Shown here: positions 43,750 through 53,407 of the stretch, piece after piece | Position numbering within the stretch: the stretch's first letter is position 1 | Layout of the letters: every line of letters begins with the position of its first letter | Source of the DNA: Pelagihabitans pacificus | GTDB taxonomy: Bacteria; Bacteroidota; Bacteroidia; Flavobacteriales; Flavobacteriaceae | Length of the DNA stretch: 64,000 nucleotides | Reading direction: 5' to 3' | Assembly (NCBI RefSeq): GCF_009371985.2 | Contig: NZ_VIKU02000002.1 | Location: forward strand, 372,001 to 436,000 | Made by a program: the position numbers and the translations under genes | Notes under the pieces: model-generated | Told to the model about the DNA's origin: nothing | Database searches by the model: none | The model's input: the letters and a program-made list of their open reading frames with translations, nothing else

Positions 43750-45315
43750 TTATAATTCTCCCCTACGCTTTACCAACTCTGCCTTGATTTCCTTAGCTCT
43801 TTGTTCTGACAAGCTATACTTCCACATCACCCATACGGCGAGTGCCGCGGTAAGCGATGGAACTACGATATCGGCAATTCTCAGCCTGTTCATGGTTTCC
43901 ACGGTTTGTTCGGTAATATTAGGGTCGAACCCCACAATCTTCAAAATCAATCCCCCTAAAACAAGGGCAATCGACTGACCTATTTTAACCATCAACCAAT
44001 AAATCGCCCCAAAAGTACCTTCTTTTCTGGGCATACCATTTTCCAATTCGTCCAAATCACATACATCGGCGGTCATAGACATCATTAAAGTGAACAGCCC
44101 GCCCATACCGAAAGCGAATAGCGGAATAGGCACGAAAATAAGCCAAGGAATATCATTCCCGGGATCGATAGAGAACCAAGACATTCCTATACTATCAAGA
44201 ATTGGGTTCAACCATTCAAAAAGAGAACCGATCGCCGAGGTCAATCCTTTCCCCAAACCTGTTTCGTTAAACTGGCGATTGAGTTCTTTATCAAAGCCCC
44301 ACCACTTTAAAAGATACCCTACTATTGAAAGGATCGTAGAAATAATAAAGGCTTTTTTCTTACCGAATTTATCCGACATTTTTGAAATTATCGGGATTAC
44401 CAAAAACGCCGTTATCATTGCATTTATGGTGTTGAACCACGCCGGCCATGTACCGGCAATTTCATAACTGCCGTTATACATATAAAATACAATGATGAAA
44501 ACGCCGAATGCGGCCACCAATTGAAATCCATTAAAGACTAAAAACGTGGCACCACACAGTTTCATAAAGGGTTTGTTTTTGGAAACCTGTACAATCCCGG
44601 CTAGCAAATCTTTCATGTTCGCGGCAAGCGTTTTGAAATTTATTTCTTTTCGATTCTCCATATGAGAGGCATCGATACCTTTGCAAAACATTGCCGGCAG
44701 GATTCCAAAAACAATACACATCACTCCGACAATAAGGGCCATCGTACGTACCCCTTCCGTTTGTGTATTAAACGTTTCCGAGTCTGGAATGATTACATAC
44801 AACCATGGCACGATCATCCATGCAATTTGACCCATCGTATTGGAAAAAGCCATCAATCGGGTACGCTCGTTGTAATCTGAGGTCATTTCATAGCCAAGGC
44901 CGACCAATGGTGTTGCGAACATCGTATTACCAATAAGGAATAGTAATTGAAGAATCATTACATGCCAAATGATATAGGACTGAGACGCATTATCATCGAT
45001 TTGCCACATTAAAAAGAAAAGAATACCGCTTATAATTGCACCGACAAAAATATAGGGTCTCCTCCGGCCCCATTTCGATTTGGTATTATCCGAAATGAAA
45101 CCCATTATCGGATCCGTTATCGAGTCAAATATCCTTGGCAGCCCCCCTAAGAGTCCAGCCCATAAGGGATCTACACCCCAAGCTGTTAGCAAAAAGAACT
45201 GAATAAAGACACCCAAGGTTCCAGGCAATATATTCAGTATAAAATGGCCTGCCCCAAAGGCGGACTTTTGCCCTACAGGGACTTTGTCTTTTGAAAGTGT
45301 TTTTACTTGACCCAT
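43750..45315 (-). CDS. GPH-type (MelB-like) glycoside:cation symporter
   Basis: A 521-residue MFS-fold transporter of the glycoside-pentoside-hexuronide family with 12 membrane segments. Signature pieces are FDSITDPIMGFISDNTKSKW and GRRRPYIF in the first cytoplasmic loop, and DVCDLDELENGMPRKEGTF near residue 430, typical of GPH members. It carries oligosaccharides or glycosides with Na+ or H+ into the cytoplasm. Flanked by GH30 upstream and cytoplasmic GH17 downstream, it most likely imports beta-glucan oligosaccharides. A loop insertion around residues 335-380 is somewhat longer than usual. Confidence 0.9.
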   Translation of the reverse strand: MGQVKTLSKDKVPVGQKSAFGAGHFILNILPGTLGVFIQFFLLTAWGVDPLWAGLLGGLPRIFDSITDPIMGFISDNTKSKWGRRRPYIFVGAIISGILFFLMWQIDDNASQSYIIWHVMILQLLFLIGNTMFATPLVGLGYEMTSDYNERTRLMAFSNTMGQIAWMIVPWLYVIIPDSETFNTQTEGVRTMALIVGVMCIVFGILPAMFCKGIDASHMENRKEINFKTLAANMKDLLAGIVQVSKNKPFMKLCGATFLVFNGFQLVAAFGVFIIVFYMYNGSYEIAGTWPAWFNTINAMITAFLVIPIISKMSDKFGKKKAFIISTILSIVGYLLKWWGFDKELNRQFNETGLGKGLTSAIGSLFEWLNPILDSIGMSWFSIDPGNDIPWLIFVPIPLFAFGMGGLFTLMMSMTADVCDLDELENGMPRKEGTFGAIYWLMVKIGQSIALVLGGLILKIVGFDPNITEQTVETMNRLRIADIVVPSLTAALAVWVMWKYSLSEQRAKEIKAELVKRRGEL

Positions 45316-45365
45316 ATTTCTTCGTTTAGTCGGTGGTATTCCACATTACGGTAGTTTCGTTGGTT

Positions 45366-46850
45366 CTATTTGATTATTATGGTTTGAATGGCCTGGGCAT
45401 TTATTGCAATAACTACATTGCTTTCTCCAAGGGTTAAGCGTACGCTTTTCCCAACGTTTCCTTCATTAAAAAGAATTACCGCTATGGAACCGTCCAAATT
45501 TTCAGCCACCGTAACCAATAAGTTGGAATCTGAACTTTCAAACCCGATACGTTTTGCCCCTGGTCTGATAAATCTACTGAAATGACTTAAAACGTAGTAA
45601 ATGGGGGTGAAATAGACCTCGTCATTATTTGGATCTACTATTACCGGGGCAACGCACCAATTTTTAAACCAGTTGGGTCCGCCTTGCTTGTCCAACACCA
45701 TATTCCAATCGATCCAACCGTCTACCCAATTGTTCAAGCATCCGATAATATCCCTTGCGTAGCGATTCACCGGAGCATATTTTGGGTGTAGGTGCCTATC
45801 TTCCTCCGGGGCCCAATCCCAACCCCAATCGGTCGCCTCTTTTTTCCAATACCAGGCATCCTCTTTCCATTTGGGAATTTCGGCATCTACACAGGCTTCG
45901 GTCTGTATCAAATGTTTATCCGGTGCTTTATCGTGCGCATATTGCAGGGCATCCGGAAATACTTCATACGTACTTGCGTACCAATGTATTGCAGTGCCGT
46001 CATAGTACTTTGAGGTTTCCTCATTGGCATACATTGCATCGACCCACTCCTTCAGATGTTCCCGGTTTTGGTCATAGCCCAATATTTTTACATCGTGCCC
46101 GTTGGCTTCAAGGGTGGGCCCTAAGTCATTTTGGACAAAATCGGTCATTTCCTCTGCAGTGAAATGCATGCTCTCCCAGTTGTTGTCGTTCCCCAAGGGC
46201 TCATTTTCAACGGTAAACCCCCAGATACCTATGCCTTGTTCTTTATAGGCATCCAAATACTTGGAAAAGAATTGGGCCCAGGTAGCCCTATATTCCGGCA
46301 GAAGCTTCCCACCCCTCCAGTCGTTGTTATCCTTCATCCATGGTGGTGCGGTCCACGGCGATGATATGATCTTAAAGCCATCTTTGGATAGTGCCATTGC
46401 ATCCTTGATCATGGGGATAATATCGTCTTTATCTTCCTCAATCGAGAAGTTTTTTAGCTCGATGTCTCCTTCAACTGGCGCATAGGAATAATTGCTCAGC
46501 GAAAAGTCACACGAGTTCATATGGGTGCGGGTCAATGAATATCGTGCCCCACTTTCCCCAAAATAAGCTTCTAAAATCCCGGTTCGATTTGCTTTGCCCA
46601 TCTGGTTCAGTAATGAGGCCGAAGCTTCGGTAAAAGAACCACCAAATCCGGTAATCGTCTGAAATTTTTCTTCCGGAATTATTTTGACATCAACCGCCTC
46701 GACCGCTGTTGAAAACTCCGTAAGCCGGGTCAACTTATTTCCATTTGCCGAACTTTCAAAGACCTCGACTTGCAGGGGTTCCGGTTTTTCATCGCAACTA
46801 AGCATGAGAAAAGTGATTAGGATATATATGCCATACTTAAACACTTTCAT
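45366..46850 (-). CDS. GH30 lipoprotein (probable beta-1,6-glucosidase/glucanase)
   Basis: A 494-residue GH30 enzyme started at ATG 46850 (MKVFKYGIYILITFLMLSC), giving a lipoprotein signal with Cys19. The catalytic residues are Glu in TVENEPLG (acid/base) and Glu in LIQTEACVD (nucleophile); ITGFGGSFTEASA and SSPWTAPPWMK are family hallmarks. A side beta-domain forms the C-terminus. In marine laminarin loci GH30 proteins remove beta-1,6-linked glucose branches, which would leave linear chains for GH17. The subfamily is judged by overall likeness, so beta-1,6-glucanase or beta-glucosidase activity is not separated here. Confidence 0.92.
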   Translation of the reverse strand: MKVFKYGIYILITFLMLSCDEKPEPLQVEVFESSANGNKLTRLTEFSTAVEAVDVKIIPEEKFQTITGFGGSFTEASASLLNQMGKANRTGILEAYFGESGARYSLTRTHMNSCDFSLSNYSYAPVEGDIELKNFSIEEDKDDIIPMIKDAMALSKDGFKIISSPWTAPPWMKDNNDWRGGKLLPEYRATWAQFFSKYLDAYKEQGIGIWGFTVENEPLGNDNNWESMHFTAEEMTDFVQNDLGPTLEANGHDVKILGYDQNREHLKEWVDAMYANEETSKYYDGTAIHWYASTYEVFPDALQYAHDKAPDKHLIQTEACVDAEIPKWKEDAWYWKKEATDWGWDWAPEEDRHLHPKYAPVNRYARDIIGCLNNWVDGWIDWNMVLDKQGGPNWFKNWCVAPVIVDPNNDEVYFTPIYYVLSHFSRFIRPGAKRIGFESSDSNLLVTVAENLDGSIAVILFNEGNVGKSVRLTLGESNVVIAINAQAIQTIIIK

Positions 46851-46872
46851 AGGTAAAGGTTTAGGACACTTA

Positions 46873-48177
46873 TTATTGATGTGCCGCAATTTCGTTCGCG
46901 GTCGGAGGCACCGATACTGTTTTCATCAATTCCCCTTTATCCCCATCGTACGTTTTGGTGATTGGGTTTCCGTTTCTTGTCAAGCCTTCAAAAATCCCCT
47001 TATCGACCAAATCCCAAATAGCATATTTTGCCTGGCCGTTTATCGTAAACAGTCCAAAGTGATTTTCAGACCCCTTGGCGTTTTGGGCATCTTTCCAAGG
47101 CTCGTTAAAGGCTTCGAAATAGAAACACGATATACCCGATTCATTGGTCCAATCCCTCATGAGTCGGTGATACAAGCCTTCCTTATACTCGTCGGTCGCC
47201 TTTGAACCGGTAGGGCCGTAATGGCCGTTTGAAACCGTGGCCCAGCCTGTTTCACCGATATGAATGGGTTTGGAAATTCCAAGACTTTTTAGGTAGTTGG
47301 ATACGCTATCATATTGTGATTTTGCAAATTCCAATGCCCGCACCATGGCCGCATCGATTTTTTCGATATCCGATAGTGCCTCCTGATCTTCAGGAACACC
47401 CCAAAATGCTGGATTGTAGTGTGTGTTATGATAGGGATAGGTATGCATCGAAATATAGTCGACGGCCCGCACCAGTTTTTCCAGATCCCCGGTGTGATAG
47501 CTTGCATCTCCCCCACCCCAGGACGAAAAGTCATCCGAGCTCGTTATCCATAAATCCTTTGGTAATGTTCCCGCCCTCTTTAGGTCCTGTAAGTGATTTA
47601 CCCATTTCAGAATGACACTCGGCTGTACATAATAGCTTGTAGCCCAGGTGACCATGGCCTCATTACCTACCGCGATTATTTTAACGATATCGGGATACAG
47701 TTTTGCCAATCTGACGGCTTCCTCGATCTCCACCGCATTCCTTACACTTTCCTGATGATGATCGGGTTCTTGATCGGTCCATGCATTTTTACAGTCGATC
47801 CATGCACCGAGCATCACATACATTTCGAAACCCGGGTCTTCTTTCTTCAATTCGCTGATCGCTTGTAAGACATTCGAGGCATGAGGCAAATGAACCTTGT
47901 AAGTACGTATAATTTTTACGCCCATTGCCGCCAAGATTTTCATATCTTCCTTAAGCTCGTCCAGAGTAGGCTCAATGTCATGGTCTACATGTCGATACCC
48001 GCCATAGGACATGGCCAAATACGCCGGGTTTCCTAGAATATCCTTGGCACTTACACTTGATTCCTTTGTCACTTTTTCCGTTTTGTTTTCTGTTTCCGAA
48101 TTGTTTTTGCATGAGAACACCAATGCTATGAGCAGCATAATGGTGATCATCGTAGTACTTTTTTTTCGATTCTTCAT
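46873..48177 (-). CDS. GH17 lipoprotein
   Basis: A 434-residue GH17 enzyme with lipoprotein signal (LIALVFSC), started at ATG 48177 (MKNRKKSTTM), which follows GAGG. Acid/base Glu lies in IIAVGNEAMVTW and nucleophile Glu in IHIGETGWATV. It is about 130 residues longer than the cytoplasmic GH17 of this locus, mostly from the signal, a low-complexity Thr/Glu/Lys linker and loop insertions. It would hydrolyse linear beta-1,3-glucan in the periplasm or at the cell surface. It follows the phosphorylase gene by about 15 bases. Confidence 0.92.
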   Translation of the reverse strand: MKNRKKSTTMITIMLLIALVFSCKNNSETENKTEKVTKESSVSAKDILGNPAYLAMSYGGYRHVDHDIEPTLDELKEDMKILAAMGVKIIRTYKVHLPHASNVLQAISELKKEDPGFEMYVMLGAWIDCKNAWTDQEPDHHQESVRNAVEIEEAVRLAKLYPDIVKIIAVGNEAMVTWATSYYVQPSVILKWVNHLQDLKRAGTLPKDLWITSSDDFSSWGGGDASYHTGDLEKLVRAVDYISMHTYPYHNTHYNPAFWGVPEDQEALSDIEKIDAAMVRALEFAKSQYDSVSNYLKSLGISKPIHIGETGWATVSNGHYGPTGSKATDEYKEGLYHRLMRDWTNESGISCFYFEAFNEPWKDAQNAKGSENHFGLFTINGQAKYAIWDLVDKGIFEGLTRNGNPITKTYDGDKGELMKTVSVPPTANEIAAHQ

Positions 48178-48192
48178 ACCTCTATCCACTTT

Positions 48193-51100
48193 TCATTTCT
48201 CCATTGACACAATGATACTTTCCACCTCTCCCGTTCTTCCAAATATCCTGTTGCTGGTTTTCGAGTCAAGTTGATGACCAATGGTTTCCATCGATGAACC
48301 ATCGGCCATGAGCACTTTCAAACCTGTAGCCTCGGATAATTTATAGACCATGGGTACTTGGCAATAGGTGAAGCCAAGGGAATCTTTTTCCAATTCCATA
48401 TTCTTCACTTCGCCACCGACCGATATGTAGGTGAAGGTTGAAGCGTTTTTTAAAAATTCCTCTTTTCGCAACAACCGTGGGTCGAAGGTTAACCTTCCTT
48501 CTTTCACAAAAACACCCAACTCCCCGAACCTACTTAGAATGTCTTCTTTCACTTGGCCTGTCATACCCGGTTGCTGAGCGCCTTTGCCTGCTGGCGTGTG
48601 GGAATACGGGTCCGTTGGAAAAGCACCGTACAATTCCGGGGACTTATGTACCCCAATGCCTTCATTGATTTCGTAATAATGCGCTAACAACTTCCCTATG
48701 GTTTCCTCACTTTCTTTTTTTTCAATGGCTCTTAAGCAGGTTTCCTGAACGGCCAGTAATAGCTTTGAGACCATGTGCCAGTAAATAGAGCCAAGACCCT
48801 CATAACCGAAGAAGGTTCCAGACCGCCCCGTGAACGACTTATGGTCGAAAACCTCTTCAAAAATATCCAATAAAAGCTGCCTATCTTTAGTAATCCATTC
48901 GTCATATTCATTCGGTAACTGCGACAAGGCTTTTTTTAAGCTTTCGGCATTGTTGAAAGAACCGTTGAAATGATAGTCGCCATTGATATCTTTCTCAATT
49001 ATCTGTGAATTATCATCATTCAAAAGCTGTTGTACCAAGGTTGATTTTTCTATTTCTTCAGATGGGATGTTGTTCTTTTCGGTAAAACGAGGCAATTCCT
49101 TATTCGGATACAGGATGTAGCTATATTGATCGGGTCTAAACAGCGTACTATTCTTAAGCGCATCCAATACGCTCAAGGACGCTTTTGCCGAGAGATAGCC
49201 GGCACTTAAAACGGCTACCTGACCCTCGAGCATTTCCGACAGGTAAGAAATAGATACCTCCGTATTGTTTTTAACGGTCATCAAATTGTAGGCATGGTAT
49301 AGATTATCTTCGCGTTTGTTGGCCTCAATACTATGCTCAAGGTATGTAAGGCAAACCTGAACAAACTGCAATATGTCCCCCCTTGTTATTTTCTCCTTCT
49401 TGGAAGCAAAACCATTTTCATAAATGGTCTTTCTGTATTGGCTACCTGCATTCCCCAATCCGTCCATCACTGTTTTCCTGTCCGAGTCCGAAACTTTATT
49501 GGAAAGAATGGGTAGGTTGACGAGAAGTGTATCCCGTACCCCATTAAAGAATGCGATCAGTTCTTTTGAGATTGGATATTCTTCTTCCGACGTATGTTGA
49601 ACCAAGCCTTCGAAAAACTTTAAAAATCTTCTCAGGTAGTAAAGGGTCACCATGGAAACACCGTTACCCACCAGCGCATTATTGGCATCGTTCCATTCCG
49701 GTCGCTGCGTATTCATCCAAATACCTGCTTCAGGGATAAAATTGGATACTTTTGCCAATACCGTAGCCAACAGTTTTTCCAGTAGGTTGACCTGATAGAT
49801 GGATTGGTCCGCACCCTTTAACAAGGCCGCATCGGCTCCTTTCCGCTCCCGGTCCCTGTTGATTTCAGCATCCAATTCGGCATCAAAGACAATGGTGTCC
49901 TTCGGGTTTTTGAGTACATCGGCATAGTCCTTTATCTTATAGGGTACATTGGCGTATACGAACATGTCTTGGTTAAAATAGGCAGCCAGTTTGTTCGGGT
50001 AATGGTTTTCAATGAATTCCAGAAATTTCAAAAGATAAATAATCTGATGATCGCCCCAATACCCGATGTATGACCAGGGGTCGTCCGGTTCGATAGCCTC
50101 CCAGTCGAAGCCGTCTTTCGTGACCCTGTACGGGTTGTAACCATCAAAGGTTGTGGCATTGAGAAACTTATGGATCATACTCTCGATAAACGCCGGATAG
50201 GAATGCGCCAACGCCTCCCAATTTTGAAAAATATCGCGCCAGTTTCCCTCATAGTCCAATACTTTTTTACCATCATCCGTCTCCGTGTTGATTGAGAATT
50301 TATTCCACGGACGGCTTGGATCACCGTGCCTTCTACTAAATTTCAACGGCATGTACTCCAAAGCCAGTCTTTTGAAATTGCTGTTATGCTCGTTATCGGC
50401 CAGCTGTTTCAAGTAATTAAGCCCAAACTCCTCCGGAAGTTTTTCCAACGCTATCCTCTTTTCTTGGTATACTTCCTTATTCGCGTTTTGAATATACTGT
50501 ACAAAATCAGCCTTCTCAATGGTATAGTTGTTATCAAAAATACCACCCCGCATGATGTTGAAGAGCGTGTTTGAAAAGTGACGGGTATTCCTCAATTTAT
50601 CAGCCGTCAATTGCATGGCATCTGCCCCTGCGTTTAACGCCAAGAGGTTCTTTGATCCTTTTTCAATGTCTTCTAGAACGATTTGGGACAGGTTTTTCCT
50701 GTTCTTTATTTTGTCGGTAATCTTTGCAATAGCCCCCCGAGACTGATTTACCTCCGCCACGATCATCCAATGCCTTTCATCCCCGGATTTCAAGGAGATA
50801 TCGGCACAAACAAAATAGGCTCCCTTTTCGGCCTTTACAGCCGTCTCTTGTCGGAGTTGGTGCCCTTTTCTGAATGCATCCAATTGTAGGGAAGAAACCA
50901 AATAGGTCGCATTATTGATTCCAGTGGACCAGACCGTGGTCGCTTTTAAGGCTTCACTGGGTTCGGCCCGATCCACAATGATTGCGCTTAGGGCATAAAC
51001 ACCGAGGCCATACTCGGCTTCCAACTCATTTTTTTTGTACGCATCCACCAAGTTGCTACTATTGTTTTGCAAAGCGGAATTGACACCATAAGGCATAATG

Positions 51101-51648
51101 TTCTGAATGCCATCCAAAACTGTTATTTCAATCGCCTCATCGCGATTATTCCCAATAGTCGCCCTTTTAACAAAACCAAATTGACTACTTGAATTCCAAT
51201 GGTATCGAAAAGTGAGTCCCAAATCATCATTGACCTCCTCAAAAACAATTTTATTACCGTAACTATTTTTATAAAGATTTCTGTGGATAGTATAAATACC
51301 TGAATACCTATTGGAAAAAGGTTCCCATAGATGCGTTTTACCATCCAGATGAAGCTGGAATATGGTTTTACTTCCCGTTATATCGGCAGATTCGGTGATT
51401 TTATCATCGGTATAATATGGAAACAACGCCGATTCGGAATTTTTTCTTCCAGCGGATAATCCACCATTGCTCGATATAAACATCCAGTGATTGGAATCAC
51501 TTACAATGCTCATAAAGAACGGACGCATGGCATCGTAGTTCGAAATTTTATAATAAACTTCGTTTTCAAAGACTACTTGTTTCCCGTTTACCGCGTCTGC
51601 ATCATAAACCGCCTTTTGATTTCCTATAAAAATTGAATTTGTGCCCAT
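48193..51648 (-). CDS. Beta-1,3-glucan phosphorylase, GH149/GH161 type
   Basis: A 1151-residue cytoplasmic protein (no signal peptide) resembling large inverting phosphorylases related to GH94. The N-terminal beta-sandwich (VYYKISNYDAMRPFFM, WMFISSNGGLSAGRKN) is followed by an (alpha/alpha)6 barrel with GNWRDIFQNWEALAH, where Asp is the probable general acid, and WSYIGYWGDHQIIYLL. C-terminal blocks include NDANNALVGNGVSMVTLYY and SHTPAGKGAQQPGMTGQVKED. GH149 and GH161 members phosphorolyse beta-1,3-oligoglucans to glucose 1-phosphate; length and the GH17/GH30/GH16 context favour this role and GH149 slightly over GH161. Confidence 0.85.
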   Translation of the reverse strand: MGTNSIFIGNQKAVYDADAVNGKQVVFENEVYYKISNYDAMRPFFMSIVSDSNHWMFISSNGGLSAGRKNSESALFPYYTDDKITESADITGSKTIFQLHLDGKTHLWEPFSNRYSGIYTIHRNLYKNSYGNKIVFEEVNDDLGLTFRYHWNSSSQFGFVKRATIGNNRDEAIEITVLDGIQNIMPYGVNSALQNNSSNLVDAYKKNELEAEYGLGVYALSAIIVDRAEPSEALKATTVWSTGINNATYLVSSLQLDAFRKGHQLRQETAVKAEKGAYFVCADISLKSGDERHWMIVAEVNQSRGAIAKITDKIKNRKNLSQIVLEDIEKGSKNLLALNAGADAMQLTADKLRNTRHFSNTLFNIMRGGIFDNNYTIEKADFVQYIQNANKEVYQEKRIALEKLPEEFGLNYLKQLADNEHNSNFKRLALEYMPLKFSRRHGDPSRPWNKFSINTETDDGKKVLDYEGNWRDIFQNWEALAHSYPAFIESMIHKFLNATTFDGYNPYRVTKDGFDWEAIEPDDPWSYIGYWGDHQIIYLLKFLEFIENHYPNKLAAYFNQDMFVYANVPYKIKDYADVLKNPKDTIVFDAELDAEINRDRERKGADAALLKGADQSIYQVNLLEKLLATVLAKVSNFIPEAGIWMNTQRPEWNDANNALVGNGVSMVTLYYLRRFLKFFEGLVQHTSEEEYPISKELIAFFNGVRDTLLVNLPILSNKVSDSDRKTVMDGLGNAGSQYRKTIYENGFASKKEKITRGDILQFVQVCLTYLEHSIEANKREDNLYHAYNLMTVKNNTEVSISYLSEMLEGQVAVLSAGYLSAKASLSVLDALKNSTLFRPDQYSYILYPNKELPRFTEKNNIPSEEIEKSTLVQQLLNDDNSQIIEKDINGDYHFNGSFNNAESLKKALSQLPNEYDEWITKDRQLLLDIFEEVFDHKSFTGRSGTFFGYEGLGSIYWHMVSKLLLAVQETCLRAIEKKESEETIGKLLAHYYEINEGIGVHKSPELYGAFPTDPYSHTPAGKGAQQPGMTGQVKEDILSRFGELGVFVKEGRLTFDPRLLRKEEFLKNASTFTYISVGGEVKNMELEKDSLGFTYCQVPMVYKLSEATGLKVLMADGSSMETIGHQLDSKTSNRIFGRTGEVESIIVSMEK

Positions 51649-51721
51649 CCTTTTTTTTCTAACAACCGCTATCCAATGAATTCCAAACGATTTCTGTTCT
51701 ATTTGAATTACTAATCCTGTT

Positions 51722-53263
51722 TTATTTTCTAATCAACAATTCCTCCACTTCCTCCAAGGTTTTTCCTTTGGTCTCAACCACGTACTTATAAACAAAGAGA
51801 ATCGCACAAAGGGAAAGTAGGGCATAGATCCCAAAAGTAATCGTAGGACCCAGATTTGATAGTTCCCAAGGGAAAACCTGGGTGACCGAAAAACTTATCA
51901 GCGAGTTAAAAAAACCAACCACGGATATTGCGATTCCCTTTATCTTACTGGGAAAAATCTCGGAAATTAGGGTCCACATCACAGGACCCAGGGAAATCGC
52001 AAAAGAGGCTACGTACAACAGAATGGCAACGAGCACCAAGGTAGCATTTATCCGTATAAAGTTGGTAATCCGGTTTCGCTTAAAGTCTAAAAACTGATTC
52101 GCAGTCAACTTTGATTCCACTTCTTTAAACAGCGCTGCCTGTCCTTCAAATGATCTACCATCCAAATCGGATAGGGCCATCCTCATTTCTTGGTCGTCAA
52201 TTTTACCCAGTGTCTCCCCGCTAAAACTGTAGGAAGCGTTGTTAAAAGCGACAGCTGCCATTACCAAGGCAATGGTCATACATGTGGTGCCTATCAATAA
52301 CAGGGGTTTTCTTCCCAACTTATCGATCAACCAAATGGCAACCAAGGTAAACACCAAATTGGTCAACCCTACAACAATTGCCTGAAGAAAAGAGGAATCG
52401 GTCGTGCCACCGGCTTGTTCAAAAATGGTCGGGGCATAATAGAAAATGGCGTTGATTCCTGTAATCTGTTGAAAGAACGCGATCCCAAAAGCAATGATCA
52501 TTATGGTCGTATACTTGTTTTGAAACAAATCGGAAAGCGTTCCTTTCTTCTCCTTCTTTGCGATTCCCCGTTGTATTTCCGAAATGGTTATTTCGGCATA
52601 TTCCTCACCACCGATCTTCTGTAGGATTTTGCGGGCCAATTGAACCTTGTTCAGTTTTTGAATGAGCCATCTAGGACTTCTTGGTACCGTAAAGAGCGCC
52701 AGGAAATAAATCAAGGCGGGGATGGCTTCCACGCCTAACATCCACCGCCAGCTTTCCCCCTCCAAATTGACCAAAAAGTAATTGGAAAAGTAGGCAACCG
52801 AAATGCCGATAACGATATTCAATTGATTGAAGGAAACCAAACTTCCTCGAAGTTTGGGTGGGGCTATCTCCGCAATGTACACGGGCGCTATCAAGATAGC
52901 ACCACCTATGCCGATACCGCCTATGATCCTCGCCGTGATAAATTCAATATACCCGGTGGCCAAAGCCGACCAAGTTGCCGATATCGTAAAAAGGGCCGCC
53001 ACAACGATCAATACTTTTTTTCTGCCAAATTTATCCGCTAACGGGCCCGCCATCAGATTTCCCGCCATTGCGCCAAAAATCACACACCCTACCGAAAAGC
53101 CCAACATCCATTCGGTCATTTCAAAATATACGGTTATTCCTTTAACGGCTCCTGAGATGACGGCACTGTCGAAGCCCAAAAGGAATCCCCCCAACGCAAC
53201 GATCAGGCTGATCAACACCGTGTAGGATTTGTTCATTTTGATTACGTCGTCGGTTGTTTCCAT
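51722..53263 (-). CDS. Sugar-porter MFS transporter (XylE/GLUT type)
   Basis: A 513-residue sugar porter when started at ATG 53263 (METTDDVIKMNKSYTV), which follows an AGGA-like site; the longer frame adds 36 atypical residues. Family motifs are present: GPLADKFGRKK after TM2, PRSPRWLI after TM6, QQITGINAIFYYAPTIFEQAG in TM7, LIDKLGRKPLL after TM8, and VVETKGKTLEE at the end. A hydrophilic insertion of about 60 residues lies between TM9 and TM10. It probably takes up glucose released outside the inner membrane by GH30 and other enzymes, complementing the GPH transporter. It is in the middle of the glucan operon. Confidence 0.92.
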   Translation of the reverse strand: METTDDVIKMNKSYTVLISLIVALGGFLLGFDSAVISGAVKGITVYFEMTEWMLGFSVGCVIFGAMAGNLMAGPLADKFGRKKVLIVVAALFTISATWSALATGYIEFITARIIGGIGIGGAILIAPVYIAEIAPPKLRGSLVSFNQLNIVIGISVAYFSNYFLVNLEGESWRWMLGVEAIPALIYFLALFTVPRSPRWLIQKLNKVQLARKILQKIGGEEYAEITISEIQRGIAKKEKKGTLSDLFQNKYTTIMIIAFGIAFFQQITGINAIFYYAPTIFEQAGGTTDSSFLQAIVVGLTNLVFTLVAIWLIDKLGRKPLLLIGTTCMTIALVMAAVAFNNASYSFSGETLGKIDDQEMRMALSDLDGRSFEGQAALFKEVESKLTANQFLDFKRNRITNFIRINATLVLVAILLYVASFAISLGPVMWTLISEIFPSKIKGIAISVVGFFNSLISFSVTQVFPWELSNLGPTITFGIYALLSLCAILFVYKYVVETKGKTLEEVEELLIRK

Positions 53264-53407
53264 TTCCTGTTTTTTGAATTGCCCAAAATATAGGTCAACC
53301 AATACATTGATTGCCTTTGCTTTAAAAGTAAGGCTAAACTTTGGAAAAAAGCTAGCAACCGGACACTCCAAGCCAGCCTTTTTCCAGTATTGTTGTGTAC
53401 TACCCGA

